This document shows positions 17,325 to 26,727 of a DNA stretch of 42,176 bases, piece by piece. Both the position numbers and the translations under genes were made by a program. The stretch spans positions 1 to 42,176 of the forward strand of contig NZ_CAUQKJ010000012.1 of NCBI RefSeq assembly GCF_963518785.1, in the 5' to 3' direction. Position 1 is the first letter of the stretch. Every line of letters begins with the position of its first letter. Below the pieces are notes generated by a model that was not told where the DNA came from, made no database searches, and saw only the letters and a list, made by a program, of their open reading frames with translations. The stretch is from an uncultured Campylobacter sp. GTDB lineage: Bacteria > Campylobacterota > Campylobacteria > Campylobacterales > Campylobacteraceae.

Positions 17325-17728
17325 TCTCTCCTCCTTAAGAATTTAAAATTTTGACTGCTTGCGGCTTGCCGCCGTCTTTTGCTCTTGCGACAAATCGTTT
17401 AGCCATTCGCACAAATGGCTAAATATACGCTAAATTTCATCTTGCCGCGCCGCGTAAATTTTAAAATTTCGCTTTTATATAGGCGCTGTTTTCTTGCCTA
17501 TCTCTCGCCGATAACTCGCCGCCCGCCACTTAGATGAAATTTTAAAATTTCACCGCCTGTGCGCATGGATAAAATTTTAAAATTCCACGCTGCATAACAC
17601 GAGCGGATGAAATTTTATAAAATTTTACCGCCACAAACCAAAGCGCAAATAAACGCGCTAGCGCGCAGAAATCGCGCGGATTAACAAAAGTCGCGTTTAA
17701 ATTTCATCGATAAATTTATAAATTCCGC
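17325..17728. other. Gene-free stretch with three spaced AT palindromes
   Basis: GATGAAATTTTAAAATTTCA (near 17532), ATAAAATTTTAAAATTCCA (near 17569) and GATGAAATTTTATAAAATTT (near 17607) lie about 40 bases apart, each followed by a short CGCC or CGC tail. The bases between them are unrelated. No ORF or RNA gene is recognised. Confidence 0.6.
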
Positions 17729-18415
17729 CTACGCTTCGGCGGTTTCGTTTTCGTCAATTACGGCTTGCATCGTATCTCTGGCGTGCTGTAGCCAATCTTT
17801 ATCGCTCGTGTCGAGTAGGTCTAGGTAGATGATTTTGACGTGTCCGCTGTGAACGGTGAAATCGTGAGAGTTTGCGATGTGCTGCGTGCCGATGAGCACC
17901 ACGGGCTGGACGCGCAGACCGAGCTTGCTAACGATCGCTTTGGCGCCGCTTTGGAATTGCAAAAGCTGCGTGCCGCGATGTCTAGTGCCTTCGGGAAACA
18001 TCGTGATGACGCGCCCTTCGCTCACGCGCTGCTGCACTTCATGCACGATCCGCACCAGATCGCGCGGATTTGAGCGATCGACCTGGATCATCTTCGGAAG
18101 CGTGATGATTTTGCCGATGATAGGGATATCTGCGATCTCCTTTTTAGCGATCCAGCAGATATCGGCGGGATGGGTCTCTTCGAGCACGACGATATCCATT
18201 ATGCTTTGGTGGTTGGCGATTACTAGCTGCGCGCGCGGATCGGGGGTACCTATGATCTGGATATCGTATCCAATGCCGTAGCGCTGGAAGCGCCCCCAAA
18301 TGCGGCGAAAGCGGCGATGAGAGGAGTTTTTCACCGCCATGGCGATCACGACGCAAACGACGGTAAAAATAAACCAAATCGCGTAAAATAGCGCTCTAAT
18401 CCTTGCTAAGCTCAT
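17729..18415 (-). CDS. plsC: 1-acyl-sn-glycerol-3-phosphate acyltransferase PlsC
   Basis: PlsC adds the second acyl chain to lysophosphatidic acid to give phosphatidic acid at the inner membrane. The 228-residue protein has an N-terminal membrane helix (about 9-27), the catalytic HX4D motif in ANHQSIMDI (His 69, Asp 74), the substrate motif FPEGTRHRG (140-148), and a later VQPVVLIG segment. It overlaps the upstream membrane-protein gene by 20 bases and ends the ctpA-pur unit. Confidence 0.97.
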   Translation of the reverse strand: MSLARIRALFYAIWFIFTVVCVVIAMAVKNSSHRRFRRIWGRFQRYGIGYDIQIIGTPDPRAQLVIANHQSIMDIVVLEETHPADICWIAKKEIADIPIIGKIITLPKMIQVDRSNPRDLVRIVHEVQQRVSEGRVITMFPEGTRHRGTQLLQFQSGAKAIVSKLGLRVQPVVLIGTQHIANSHDFTVHSGHVKIIYLDLLDTSDKDWLQHARDTMQAVIDENETAEA

Positions 18416-19688
18416 CTTTTTTAACCCAGCCGATCTTGTTGCCGCCCAGCATGATTTTATAAAATTCCTTATTAGTGCCTAAAATTTCAACCTTTTCGGG
18501 ATTTTTAGTCACGTAAAACACGGTGGAGCTTTGCATAGGCAAAATTCTAACCGGGGAATTTTGCGCGATACTGCCCGTGCCGTAAGGCCTTTGCGCATAG
18601 AAATTTACCGCCAAAATCAGCACCGCAAAGATAAGCGGCGTGATATTTTTACTAAGCAGAAACATCACCAAAAGCACAGCAGCTAGCGTGTAGATCGCGA
18701 TCTGCTTATAGGCTTCGAACTTGCTCTCTTTCGGATTTAGCCCGATCTGCGTGCTAAGATCCTCGGCGCGCGGATTAAGCTCAAGACCGAAATTTTCAAA
18801 TTTTTTAGTATTAAGATTGAAATAGCTGAAGTCTAAATTTGTGATATTTTTATCCACGACGGCGAAATAATATCCGCTTTGGCTCGCGTATGTGCCGCGT
18901 ACGGAATCCACACCCTGCTTGATAATGGCTGGATTATCGATACTAAAAGCGCTGATTGCGCCGTTTCGGATACCAAGATCGAGCGTGAGTAAATTCGAAG
19001 CGTCGTCAAATTTGGTAGTTTTGTAGTTTTTAAGTTTCAGCTCGTCGGCTACGATATGCGAAAAATTAGGCTTCGTATCAAGCTTCATAAATTCCGGATT
19101 ATCAGGTTTGATAGAGCTTTTTTCAAAGAATTCTCCGTTGCGCTGCAGCGTCAAAACGAGCTCATTTATCTTATCGCTCTTATCGCTTGCTGCAAACCAC
19201 AGCGTCGTCTCAAACATCTCGTCGCCCTCAATCCACGTAAGATTATCGGCATTAAGCCACTTCATACCATTGGTGCGGCTGATCTCTAGCTTTGGCTTAA
19301 CGGTGATTTTCTGCCCTAAATACACGGCGAAATCGATCTTAAAAATTTGATTGCAATACACCTTTCTAGGCATTCCACTGGCTTTTAGCGTAAGCTCTTT
19401 GGGCTTAATGTCCTGATAGACCTTATCGTCGGATACATCAAGATCGACTTCGTTAGTAGGCGCCAAAGCTTTAAGATCGTCGATACTTAGATTATCCATC
19501 GACATAACCTCTTTTTTATTATACTTCAGCATCACCTTGGAATTATCGCGCGTCTGCGGCTCGTCGGGCTTATCCTCAGCTTTTTTCGGCGCGTATTTAC
19601 TTAGATCATCAAGCGAATCGATCTCAATCTCCGGCGCAGCAAACGCAAGCGTGCAGATACCTAAAATAGTAAGAATTTTTTTTAGCAA
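18396..19688 (-). CDS. Conserved membrane protein with periplasmic domain and C-terminal SH3-like domain
   Basis: The 430-residue protein has a signal peptide (MLKKILTILGICTLAFA, cleavage near residue 17), an acidic linker and a large periplasmic beta-rich domain with VYCNQIFKIDFAVYLGQKI. Two adjacent hydrophobic segments (about 328-344 and 347-363) follow, then a C-terminal stretch (VFYVTKNPEKVEILGT to IGWVKKDELS) that looks like a small bacterial SH3 domain of the type that binds the cell wall. The layout recalls BatD-like proteins, but that is a guess. The same gene sits between purQ and plsC in C. jejuni (Cj0515, from memory). The stop overlaps plsC and the start overlaps the purQ end by seven bases. 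Confidence 0.8.
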   Translation of the reverse strand: MLKKILTILGICTLAFAAPEIEIDSLDDLSKYAPKKAEDKPDEPQTRDNSKVMLKYNKKEVMSMDNLSIDDLKALAPTNEVDLDVSDDKVYQDIKPKELTLKASGMPRKVYCNQIFKIDFAVYLGQKITVKPKLEISRTNGMKWLNADNLTWIEGDEMFETTLWFAASDKSDKINELVLTLQRNGEFFEKSSIKPDNPEFMKLDTKPNFSHIVADELKLKNYKTTKFDDASNLLTLDLGIRNGAISAFSIDNPAIIKQGVDSVRGTYASQSGYYFAVVDKNITNLDFSYFNLNTKKFENFGLELNPRAEDLSTQIGLNPKESKFEAYKQIAIYTLAAVLLVMFLLSKNITPLIFAVLILAVNFYAQRPYGTGSIAQNSPVRILPMQSSTVFYVTKNPEKVEILGTNKEFYKIMLGGNKIGWVKKDELSKD

Positions 19689-20347
19689 ATTAAGCCTTTT
19701 AGCATTTTCTCTCCGTCCGTGCCGCCCAAAATAGGCTCTATAGCGCGCTCAGGATGCGGCATCAGGCCGAAAATCTTTTTGTTTTTATCGCAAATCCCGG
19801 CAATTGCGTCTACTGAGCCGTTCGGATTTAGATCCGCGTCATTTTCGTCGCAATATTTTAGCAACACGCAATCCTCGTCGTATAGCGACTTTAGCGTATC
19901 TGCAGGCGCATAATAGTTACCCTCACCATGCGCGATCGGGATATTTAGAATTTCGCCCTTATCGCAACAGTGCAGAAATTTATTATCGTTTGAAACGACG
20001 CGCAAATTGTGAAATTTTGAGATAAAGCTTAAATTTATATTTTTATTCATCGCGCCTGCGAGCAAGCCTAGCTCCAAAAGCATCTGAAAGCCATTACAGA
20101 TGCCTAGGATATAGCCGCCGCGCGCAGCATGAGCAAGAACCGCCTTCATCACCGGGCTAAATTTGGCAATAGCCGCCGTTCGCAGATAATCTCCGTGGCT
20201 AAAACCGCCAGGAAGCACGATCAGATCGGCGTTTATGTCGGTTTCTTTATGCCAGATTATCTGCGTTTCACAACCGAGCTTATCAAAGGCGTATTTGCTG
20301 TCGCGCTCGCAGTTGGTGCCGGGGAAATTGACGATCGCTACCTTCAT
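19682..20347 (-). CDS. purQ: Phosphoribosylformylglycinamidine synthase subunit PurQ
   Basis: PurQ is the glutaminase subunit that supplies ammonia to PurL in the fourth step of purine synthesis. The 221-residue class I amidotransferase shows VNFPGTNCERD at the start, GGFSHGDYLR (48-57), the nucleophile in LGICNGFQML (Cys 84) and the His/Glu pair in GLMPHPERA near the C-terminus. It overlaps purS by four bases (ATGA). Confidence 0.98.
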   Translation of the reverse strand: MKVAIVNFPGTNCERDSKYAFDKLGCETQIIWHKETDINADLIVLPGGFSHGDYLRTAAIAKFSPVMKAVLAHAARGGYILGICNGFQMLLELGLLAGAMNKNINLSFISKFHNLRVVSNDNKFLHCCDKGEILNIPIAHGEGNYYAPADTLKSLYDEDCVLLKYCDENDADLNPNGSVDAIAGICDKNKKIFGLMPHPERAIEPILGGTDGEKMLKGLIC

Positions 20348-20580
20348 ATCACGATCTCGTAGTCTTCGATGACGGTGTTTGCCAAAATTTCATCGCACAT
20401 TCTAGCGACGTCGGCGTAAATTTTATCCCTATCCTCGCCATCTAGCTCAAGGACAATCTGTTTGGCTACGCGCACATCTCGCACGCCGCTAAATCCAAGC
20501 GAAGCGAGGGCGTGCAAAACCGCCTTGCCCTGCGGATCGAGCACGCCCTGCTTAAGCCTTACGTTTACGATTACCTTCAT
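20344..20580 (-). CDS. purS: Phosphoribosylformylglycinamidine synthase subunit PurS
   Basis: PurS is the small structural subunit that joins PurQ and PurL. The 78-residue sequence has the typical start KVIVNVRLKQGVLDPQGKAV, the SLGFSGVRDVRVAKQIVLEL core and the C-terminal MCDEILANTVIEDYEIVI. It sits between purC and purQ as in other Campylobacter. Confidence 0.97.
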   Translation of the reverse strand: MKVIVNVRLKQGVLDPQGKAVLHALASLGFSGVRDVRVAKQIVLELDGEDRDKIYADVARMCDEILANTVIEDYEIVI

Positions 20581-20583
20581 CGC

Positions 20584-21306
20584 TTATCCTAAAATTCTAC
20601 GCAAGACCTCTTCGTAGGCCACTTTTACGCTACCAAGATCCTGCCTGAATACGTCCTTGTCGAGCTTTTTATCGGTCTGTTTGTCCCAAAAACGGCAGCT
20701 ATCGGGGCTGATCTCATCTGCAAGCAGGATATTTCCGTCCTTATCTCTGCCAAGCTCGATTTTGAAATCCACGAGCTTTAAATTTCGCTCATCGAAAAAT
20801 TTAATCAAGATTTCATTGATCTTGCGCGCGATCTTTTTGAGCTCGTCAAGCTCGCTTTGGCTCTTTACGGCGCCAAGCAGCAAGCAATGCTCGTCGTTTA
20901 GGATCGGATCGCCCAGATTGTCGTCTTTGTAACAAAACTCCACCAGAGCAAACGGAAGCTTCGTGCCCTCTTTGATGCCCAGGCGCTTTGTAAGCGAGCC
21001 GGTGGCGATATTGCGAGCGATGATCTCAAGAGGGAAAATCTTGCATTTTTTTACGAGCTGCTCGGTCGGACTGATCGTCTCAACAAGCGCGGTGTTGATA
21101 CCATGCTTTTTAAGAAGATCAAAAATCAGCGTCGAAATTTTACAATTCAGCGCACCTTTGCCGCTCTCTTCGGCTTTTTTGACACCGTTAAACGCCGTCA
21201 GCGAATCTTTAAATTCCGAGATCAAAAGGTCGTCACTTTCGTTAACCGACCACATCTTTTTGCCCTTGCCTTCGTAGATAAGCTCTTTTTTTGTAGCTTG
21301 CATCAC
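20584..21306 (-). CDS. purC: SAICAR synthetase PurC
   Basis: PurC joins carboxyaminoimidazole ribonucleotide and aspartate in an ATP-dependent step of purine synthesis. The 240-residue protein shows YEGKGKKMW near the start, KDSLTAFNGVKKAE with the nucleotide-binding loop, PLEIIARNIATGS (97-109), LVDFKIELGRD (about 178-188) and DEISPDSCRFWD. Length and motifs match the bacterial family. It follows ctpA by seven bases. Confidence 0.99.
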   Translation of the reverse strand: MMQATKKELIYEGKGKKMWSVNESDDLLISEFKDSLTAFNGVKKAEESGKGALNCKISTLIFDLLKKHGINTALVETISPTEQLVKKCKIFPLEIIARNIATGSLTKRLGIKEGTKLPFALVEFCYKDDNLGDPILNDEHCLLLGAVKSQSELDELKKIARKINEILIKFFDERNLKLVDFKIELGRDKDGNILLADEISPDSCRFWDKQTDKKLDKDVFRQDLGSVKVAYEEVLRRILG

Positions 21307-21313
21307 ACTCTCC

Positions 21314-22630
21314 TTACTTGATGTTTAGAATTTTTATCGCGTCTATTGCGGTTTTTAACTGGATATCGTTATTAATCTGCTCTGCTGTGATGAAATTTTT
21401 CTCATCCTTTTTCTGAGCATCTTTTTTCTTGGTCTCGACCTTGGCTAACTCGCCTTGCAGGTGCTTTTTGAGATCGGCTTCTTTTAGCGAGAATTCATCC
21501 TCGTCGCGGCTCGGCACCTTGCCCGGCGCCACTATGAGATCAGGCGTCACGCCCACCGCTTGGATAGTGCGACCACTTGATAGATAGTATCGCGCTATGG
21601 TTAGTCGCAAGGCTTCTTTATCCTCGATCGGTAGGATCACCTGCACGCTTCCCTTACCAAAAGTTTTTTCACCAACCAGCACGGCGCGCTTTAGATCTTG
21701 AAGCGATCCGCTTACGATCTCGCTCGCGCTTGCGCTGCCGCCGTTTACTAACACTACCAGAGGCAAATCGGTGATCTTCTTTTTAGGATCGGCGTTATGC
21801 GCTTCGGTTTCGTTTTTCGCGCGCCCTTTTTGAGAGACGATAAGACCTTTGCTGACGAATAAATTTACAAGCCCGATCGCCTGATCTAAAAGCCCGCCCG
21901 GGTTGTTTCGCAGATCCAAAATAATGCCCTTGGCGTCTCTATGCTCTTTTATAAATTTGCTCGCATCCGGAACCACGTGCTGATCGAAATTCGTAACGCG
22001 CAGATATAAAATTTTATCATCCTCGATCATCTTAGCATAGACCGATTCCACTTTGATTATGTCGCGGATAATCTCGACGTCGAAAGGCTTGCTAACACCT
22101 TTGCGCACGATCGTTAGAGTGATTTTGGTTTTCGGCTTGCCGCGCATTTTTGAGACTGCATCGTCGATCGTGATGCCGAAGGTCGCATTGCCATCGATAC
22201 GCAAGATCACGTCGTTAGCCTGAATGCCCTTTTTATCCGCCGGAGTGCCCTCGATAGGCGAGATGACGGTCAGAGCGCCGTCTTTCATACCCACCTGAAT
22301 TCCAAGCCCGCCAAACTCGCCTTCGGTCTGGACTTTCGTATCGTTAAACGCCTTTTCGTCCATGTAGCTTGAGTGTGCGTCGAGGTTATTCATAAGCCCC
22401 GAAATCGTCTTGTCCACAAGCTCCGAGAAGCTCATCTCATCGACATAATTGTTCTCGACGATCGCAAGCGTCTTGGTAAGCTTAGCTAGCGCCTCCAAAC
22501 GCGTTTTTTCGCTGTCTGGCTTTTTAGTCGCATTGACCTCTCTGGCTTGTAAATTTCCGGTAAGAAAACTAACGCCTAAAAATAGAGAAAATATGAATCC
22601 CAAGCCGAAGAAGAGGTGTTTTTGTCGCAA
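21314..22630 (-). CDS. ctpA: Carboxy-terminal processing protease CtpA (S41 family)
   Basis: This 438-residue periplasmic serine protease trims C-termini of envelope proteins. It has a signal peptide or anchor (about residues 6-29), a PDZ domain (about 95-180, with FGGLGIQVG and TVISPIEGTPADKKG), and the S41 core: ILDLRNNPGGLLDQAI (236-251), the serine in VNGGSASASEIVSG (295-308) and the lysine in GEKTFGKGSVQ (320-330). The start is TTG at 22630 with AAGGA eight bases upstream. It heads the unit that continues into purC and is divergent from clpB. Confidence 0.96.
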   Translation of the reverse strand: MRQKHLFFGLGFIFSLFLGVSFLTGNLQAREVNATKKPDSEKTRLEALAKLTKTLAIVENNYVDEMSFSELVDKTISGLMNNLDAHSSYMDEKAFNDTKVQTEGEFGGLGIQVGMKDGALTVISPIEGTPADKKGIQANDVILRIDGNATFGITIDDAVSKMRGKPKTKITLTIVRKGVSKPFDVEIIRDIIKVESVYAKMIEDDKILYLRVTNFDQHVVPDASKFIKEHRDAKGIILDLRNNPGGLLDQAIGLVNLFVSKGLIVSQKGRAKNETEAHNADPKKKITDLPLVVLVNGGSASASEIVSGSLQDLKRAVLVGEKTFGKGSVQVILPIEDKEALRLTIARYYLSSGRTIQAVGVTPDLIVAPGKVPSRDEDEFSLKEADLKKHLQGELAKVETKKKDAQKKDEKNFITAEQINNDIQLKTAIDAIKILNIK

Positions 22631-22759
22631 AGTTTATCCTTGAAAGTAAAATGGAGTGAATTCTATAGAAAATTGGCTAAAAATAAGGTAAATTTCATAC
22701 GAAATTTGCGCGTTTACGGATAAATTTAAGGCGAAAATTTTAAAATCTCACTAAAAAAC

Positions 22760-22789
22760 CTTGACATAAAGACACTAAAGTTATATAAT
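22760..22789 (+). promoter_or_regulatory. clpB promoter overlapped by an HspR-type (HAIR) operator
   Basis: TTGACA at 22761-22766 and TATAAT at 22784-22789 are 17 bases apart, a consensus sigma-70 promoter. Over it, CTTGACA (22760-22766), seven bases, then ACTAAAG (22774-22780) matches the HAIR consensus CTTGAGT-N7-ACTCAAG at 11 of 14 positions, including the spacing. HspR represses clpB in C. jejuni and Helicobacter, so heat-shock control is the likely use. Confidence 0.75.
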
Positions 22790-22809
22790 GCAACCAACTT
22801 CAACTTTAG
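22775..22809. repeat. 8-bp inverted repeat across the clpB leader
   Basis: CTAAAGTT at 22775-22782 is repeated in reverse complement as AACTTTAG at 22802-22809. The pair encloses the -10 box and the transcription start and ends within the Shine-Dalgarno sequence (AGGAGA at 22808-22813). It could be a second operator, or DNA symmetry without function. Confidence 0.5.
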
Positions 22810-22819
22810 GAGAAAATTT

Positions 22820-25429
22820 ATGAACGAACCTATTGAAATTTTAACCGATAAAATGCGCTCCGTGCTCGAAAGCAGCGTTTCTTTGGCGATTCATTCCAAA
22901 AATAGCGAAGTGGGCGTATTGCACATGCTCTGGGCTTTGGTAGCTGACAGCGGCTCGGTGCTAAATCAAATTTTTAATAAATTTAGTATCGAAAAGACCG
23001 CGGTCGAGCTTGAGATCAAAAGCGAAATTTCAAATTTGCCGACCAGCTCAAACGTCACGAAGGAAAACGTTCGACCCTCGCGCGAGCTAATGAACTCACT
23101 AGAGATCGCAAAAGGGCTGATGACGAGCTCTGGCGATAAATTTATCGCCGTAGATACCTGGCTGATCGCAAATTTAAACGCAGATCCGCTAAAGAAAATT
23201 CTGTCTAAATTTGCAGATCTTAGCGAGATCAAAAAGGAGCTAGAGGCACTTCGCGGCGGCAAAAGCATCGATTCGCAAACCGCCGACGAGACGCTTGAGG
23301 CGCTTAGTAAATTCGGCGTCGATCTCACCGCCAAGGCAATCGCGGGCGAGCTCGATCCGGTCATCGGCCGCGACGAGGTAATCTCGCGAATGATGCAAAT
23401 TTTAATCCGCAAGACGAAAAACAACCCTATCCTACTCGGCGAGCCGGGCGTGGGAAAAACCGCGGTCGTCGAGGGTCTTGCGCAGCTGATCGCCAAAAAA
23501 GAGGTCCCGCTCAGCCTGCAAAACAAACGCGTCATCGCGCTTGATATGAGTGCGCTGATCGCGGGCGCGAAGTACCGCGGCGAGTTTGAGGATAGGCTCA
23601 AAGCCGTCATAAACGAGGTCGTAAAAGCCGCAAACGTCGTACTTTTCATCGATGAAATTCACACCATCGTAGGCGCGGGCGCAAGCGAAGGCTCGATGGA
23701 TGCCGCAAACATCCTAAAGCCCGCCCTTGCGCGCGGCGAGCTGCACGCTATCGGTGCTACGACGCTGAAAGAGTATCGAAAGTATTTTGAAAAAGACGCC
23801 GCGCTTCAGCGCCGTTTCCAGCCCGTAACGGTCGCGGAACCTAGCGTAAGCGAAGCTACGGCGATCCTGCGCGGTATAAAGGAGCGGCTGGAGGTACATC
23901 ACAACGTAACCATCACCGATAGCGCGCTTGTGGCGGCTGCAAGGCTAAGCGACCGCTACATCAGCGATAGATTCTTACCCGATAAGGCGATCGATCTCAT
24001 TGACGAAGCGGCGGCAGAGCTTAAAATGCAGATCGAAAGCGAGCCCAACGAGCTTGCCAAGGCCAAGCGCGACATCCTCACGCTTCAGGTCGAAAAGGAA
24101 GCCCTTAAGATGGAGGATGATGGCAAAAACGACGAGCGGCTCGCACAGATCGACAAAGAGATCGAAAATTTAACCGAGCAAAAAAACGCGCTTCAGGCTA
24201 AATTTGAAAACGAAAAGTCCGTATTCGGCGGCATCAGCGAGGCTAAGAAAGCAATCGATAGCCTTAAAAACGAAGCCAGCCTAGCAAGACGCAACGGCGA
24301 TCTTAGCAAGGCTGCCGAGATCGAATACGGCAAGATCCCCGCCGCGCAAGCAAAGGTCAAGGAACTTGAGGCGAAATGGGACGCGATGAAAGAAAACGGC
24401 GTGCTTTTGCGAAACCGCGTGGACGAGGAGAGCGTGGCTGAAATTTTAAGCAAGTGGACGGGCATCTCGGTAAGCAAAATGCTCTCCTCCGAAAAGGAGA
24501 AATTCCTTCACATCGAGGAGCATCTAAAAGAGAGCGTCGTGGGGCAAGATGAGGCGCTGCACGCCATCGCTCGCGCAGTCAAGCGCAACAAAGCGGGGCT
24601 CGTAAACGAAAACCGCCCAATCGGAAGCTTTTTGTTTTTGGGCCCTACCGGCGTCGGCAAGACCGAGAGCGCAAAGAGCTTAGCCAGGTTTTTATTCGAC
24701 GACGAGCGGGCGATGATCCGCTTTGATATGAGCGAGTATATGGAAAAACACAGCGTCAGCCGCCTGCTCGGCGCGCCTCCGGGATACGTGGGCTATGATG
24801 AGGGCGGGCAACTTACCGAAGCGGTGCGCAGAAAGCCCTACTCTGTGCTGCTTTTTGATGAGATCGAAAAGGCGCACAAGGACGTTTTTAACATCCTGCT
24901 TGGAATTTTAGACGACGGGCGCGCGACCGATAACAAGGGCGTTACGGTCGATTTCAAAAACACGATCATCATCCTAACGAGCAATATCGGCTCGGCTAAG
25001 ATTATGGAGCTTGACGCCAAAAATGCAGACAAGCCGCGCGAGATCGCGCTTGCCGAGCGCGAGGAGGCGATAAAGGGTGAGCTGAAGAATTATTTCAAGC
25101 CCGAATTTATCAACCGCTTGGACGATATCGTGATCTTCAATGCCCTAAGCGAGGACAATCTCATCAAAATCGTGGGCATTATGTTTAAGAGTCTACAAAA
25201 AACACTCGCAAACCGCGGCATTAACGCGAGCCTAAGCGAAAATGCCAAAAAGCTCATCGCCTCGGCGGGCTTTGATATCGAATACGGCGCGAGGCCGCTG
25301 CGCAGGGCGCTTTACGATCTAGTGGAGGACAAGATCGCCGATATGATCCTAAGCGACGAGATCAAAACGGGCGATCGGATCGAAATCGGCGCGCACGAAG
25401 GCGAAATCGAAATAAAGAGGGTGAAGTAA
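22820..25429 (+). CDS. clpB: ATP-dependent disaggregase ClpB
   Basis: ClpB is the cytosolic AAA+ ring that works with DnaK to pull proteins out of aggregates. The 869-residue protein has the N-domain (1-145), NBD1 with Walker A GEPGVGKT (207-214) and VLFIDEIHTIVGAG, the coiled-coil middle domain (about 400-525), and NBD2 with Walker A GPTGVGKT (about 608-615), RFDMSEYMEKHSVSRLLGAP and the arginine-containing EYGARPLRRAL near the C-terminus. The ATG has AGGAGA seven bases upstream. It is alone on the plus strand behind a heat-shock-type promoter. Confidence 0.99.
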   Translation: MNEPIEILTDKMRSVLESSVSLAIHSKNSEVGVLHMLWALVADSGSVLNQIFNKFSIEKTAVELEIKSEISNLPTSSNVTKENVRPSRELMNSLEIAKGLMTSSGDKFIAVDTWLIANLNADPLKKILSKFADLSEIKKELEALRGGKSIDSQTADETLEALSKFGVDLTAKAIAGELDPVIGRDEVISRMMQILIRKTKNNPILLGEPGVGKTAVVEGLAQLIAKKEVPLSLQNKRVIALDMSALIAGAKYRGEFEDRLKAVINEVVKAANVVLFIDEIHTIVGAGASEGSMDAANILKPALARGELHAIGATTLKEYRKYFEKDAALQRRFQPVTVAEPSVSEATAILRGIKERLEVHHNVTITDSALVAAARLSDRYISDRFLPDKAIDLIDEAAAELKMQIESEPNELAKAKRDILTLQVEKEALKMEDDGKNDERLAQIDKEIENLTEQKNALQAKFENEKSVFGGISEAKKAIDSLKNEASLARRNGDLSKAAEIEYGKIPAAQAKVKELEAKWDAMKENGVLLRNRVDEESVAEILSKWTGISVSKMLSSEKEKFLHIEEHLKESVVGQDEALHAIARAVKRNKAGLVNENRPIGSFLFLGPTGVGKTESAKSLARFLFDDERAMIRFDMSEYMEKHSVSRLLGAPPGYVGYDEGGQLTEAVRRKPYSVLLFDEIEKAHKDVFNILLGILDDGRATDNKGVTVDFKNTIIILTSNIGSAKIMELDAKNADKPREIALAEREEAIKGELKNYFKPEFINRLDDIVIFNALSEDNLIKIVGIMFKSLQKTLANRGINASLSENAKKLIASAGFDIEYGARPLRRALYDLVEDKIADMILSDEIKTGDRIEIGAHEGEIEIKRVK

Positions 25430-25522
25430 AATTCGGCGGAATTTATCCTGCGGGGTAAATTCCTCGCTTTGGTGGAGTAAATTTGGCGAGGTAAATCTCA
25501 CGCCTTAGCTAAGTAAATTTGG

Positions 25523-26727
25523 TGGGTAATCTTTCCCCTTGGGAATTGAAACAGATCGCAAAGCCTGCGTTAATCGTCGCTTGCTTCAGTATAATTCCAT
25601 CCCATTGGGAATTGAAACTAAAGTCCGTATGCCATAGTTTCGCCTAAGGCTGGGTAGAATTCCATCCCGTTGGGAATTGAAACATAAGCTCACCAGTTTT
25701 TTCGATACTCTGCTTCAGTGTAGAATTCCATCCCGTTGGGAATTGAAACATACATATTTTTTGCCGTATTCGCAAAAAGACGAAGTAGAATTCCATCCCG
25801 TTGGGAATTGAAACTAGAGTCGACGATTAAAAATCTCTTTTTTTTCAAGTAGAATTCCATCCCGTTGGGAATTGAAACGTTCTTTTTCTAAATCTTCATA
25901 CATTTTTCGTCCTAGTAGAATTCCATCCCGTTGGGAATTGAAACATGGAAAGCTACGAGGAGCCTACGGCGGACGAATTCGGTAGAATTCCATCCCGTTG
26001 GGAATTGAAACTTTTGCTATAATTATGGAAATTTGGATAGGAATAGAGTAGAATTCCATCCCGTTGGGAATTGAAACTCAAGATACTTCGCCGCGGTGCG
26101 AGCCTGCGCATTGTAGAATTCCATCCCGTTGGGAATTGAAACAACTGATCTATCCCCTTTCTGAAAGGAAAGCCCCAGGTAGAATTCCATCCCGTTTGGA
26201 ATTGAAACGGCACTACAATCAGAGGCTTGTTTATAATACCGAGTAGAATTCCATCCCGTTGGGAATTGAAACGTGCCAATATTTAATCAAACATAGGTAT
26301 TGTTATAGTAGAATTCCATCCCGTTGGGAATTGAAACGAGTGCCAGAAAGAGATAAGCGCAGAGGGGATAGTGTAGAATTCCATCCCGTTGGGAATTGAA
26401 ACCGCGACGCCCAATCATACTTCGCAATCCTATTCGGTAGAATTCCATCCCGTTGGGAATTGAAACTAGGGCTTGCCGTATTGGGTTTGCAGCAAATATT
26501 TGTAGAATTCCATCCCGTTGGGAATTGAAACGTATCAATACGGGTCATCGTCGCTGCACAAAATATCGTAGAATTCCATCCCGTTGGGAATTGAAACTCT
26601 GTTTTGCTAATCAAGATAAGATCCATACCCTTGTAGAATTCCATCCCGTTGGGAATTGAAACAGCTCAACTATCGCGTCAAGTCTATTGCAGATCGGGTA
26701 GAATTCCATCTCGTTGGGAATTGAAAC
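25523..26727 (+). CRISPR. CRISPR array 1, 19 repeats
   Basis: A 30-base repeat (GTAGAATTCCATCCC followed by GTTGGGAATTGAAAC) occurs 19 times with 18 unique spacers of 34-37 bases. Fifteen copies are identical. Variants are the first (25523, degenerate 5' half), the second (25589, two changes), the eleventh (26179, one change) and the last (26698, one change). The repeat ends in ATTGAAAC, the typical crRNA 5' handle of type I-B and III systems, so transcription should run on the plus strand. The AATTCC and GGAATT ends can pair as a hairpin. No cas gene is in the window. Confidence 0.98.

Noticed and set aside
25953..26644. Open frames across CRISPR array 1 repeating FNSQRDGIL or FQFPTGWNST
   Set aside because: They are translations of the 30-base repeat, with no ribosome-binding sites; the same holds at 40110-40313 and 41778-42056.
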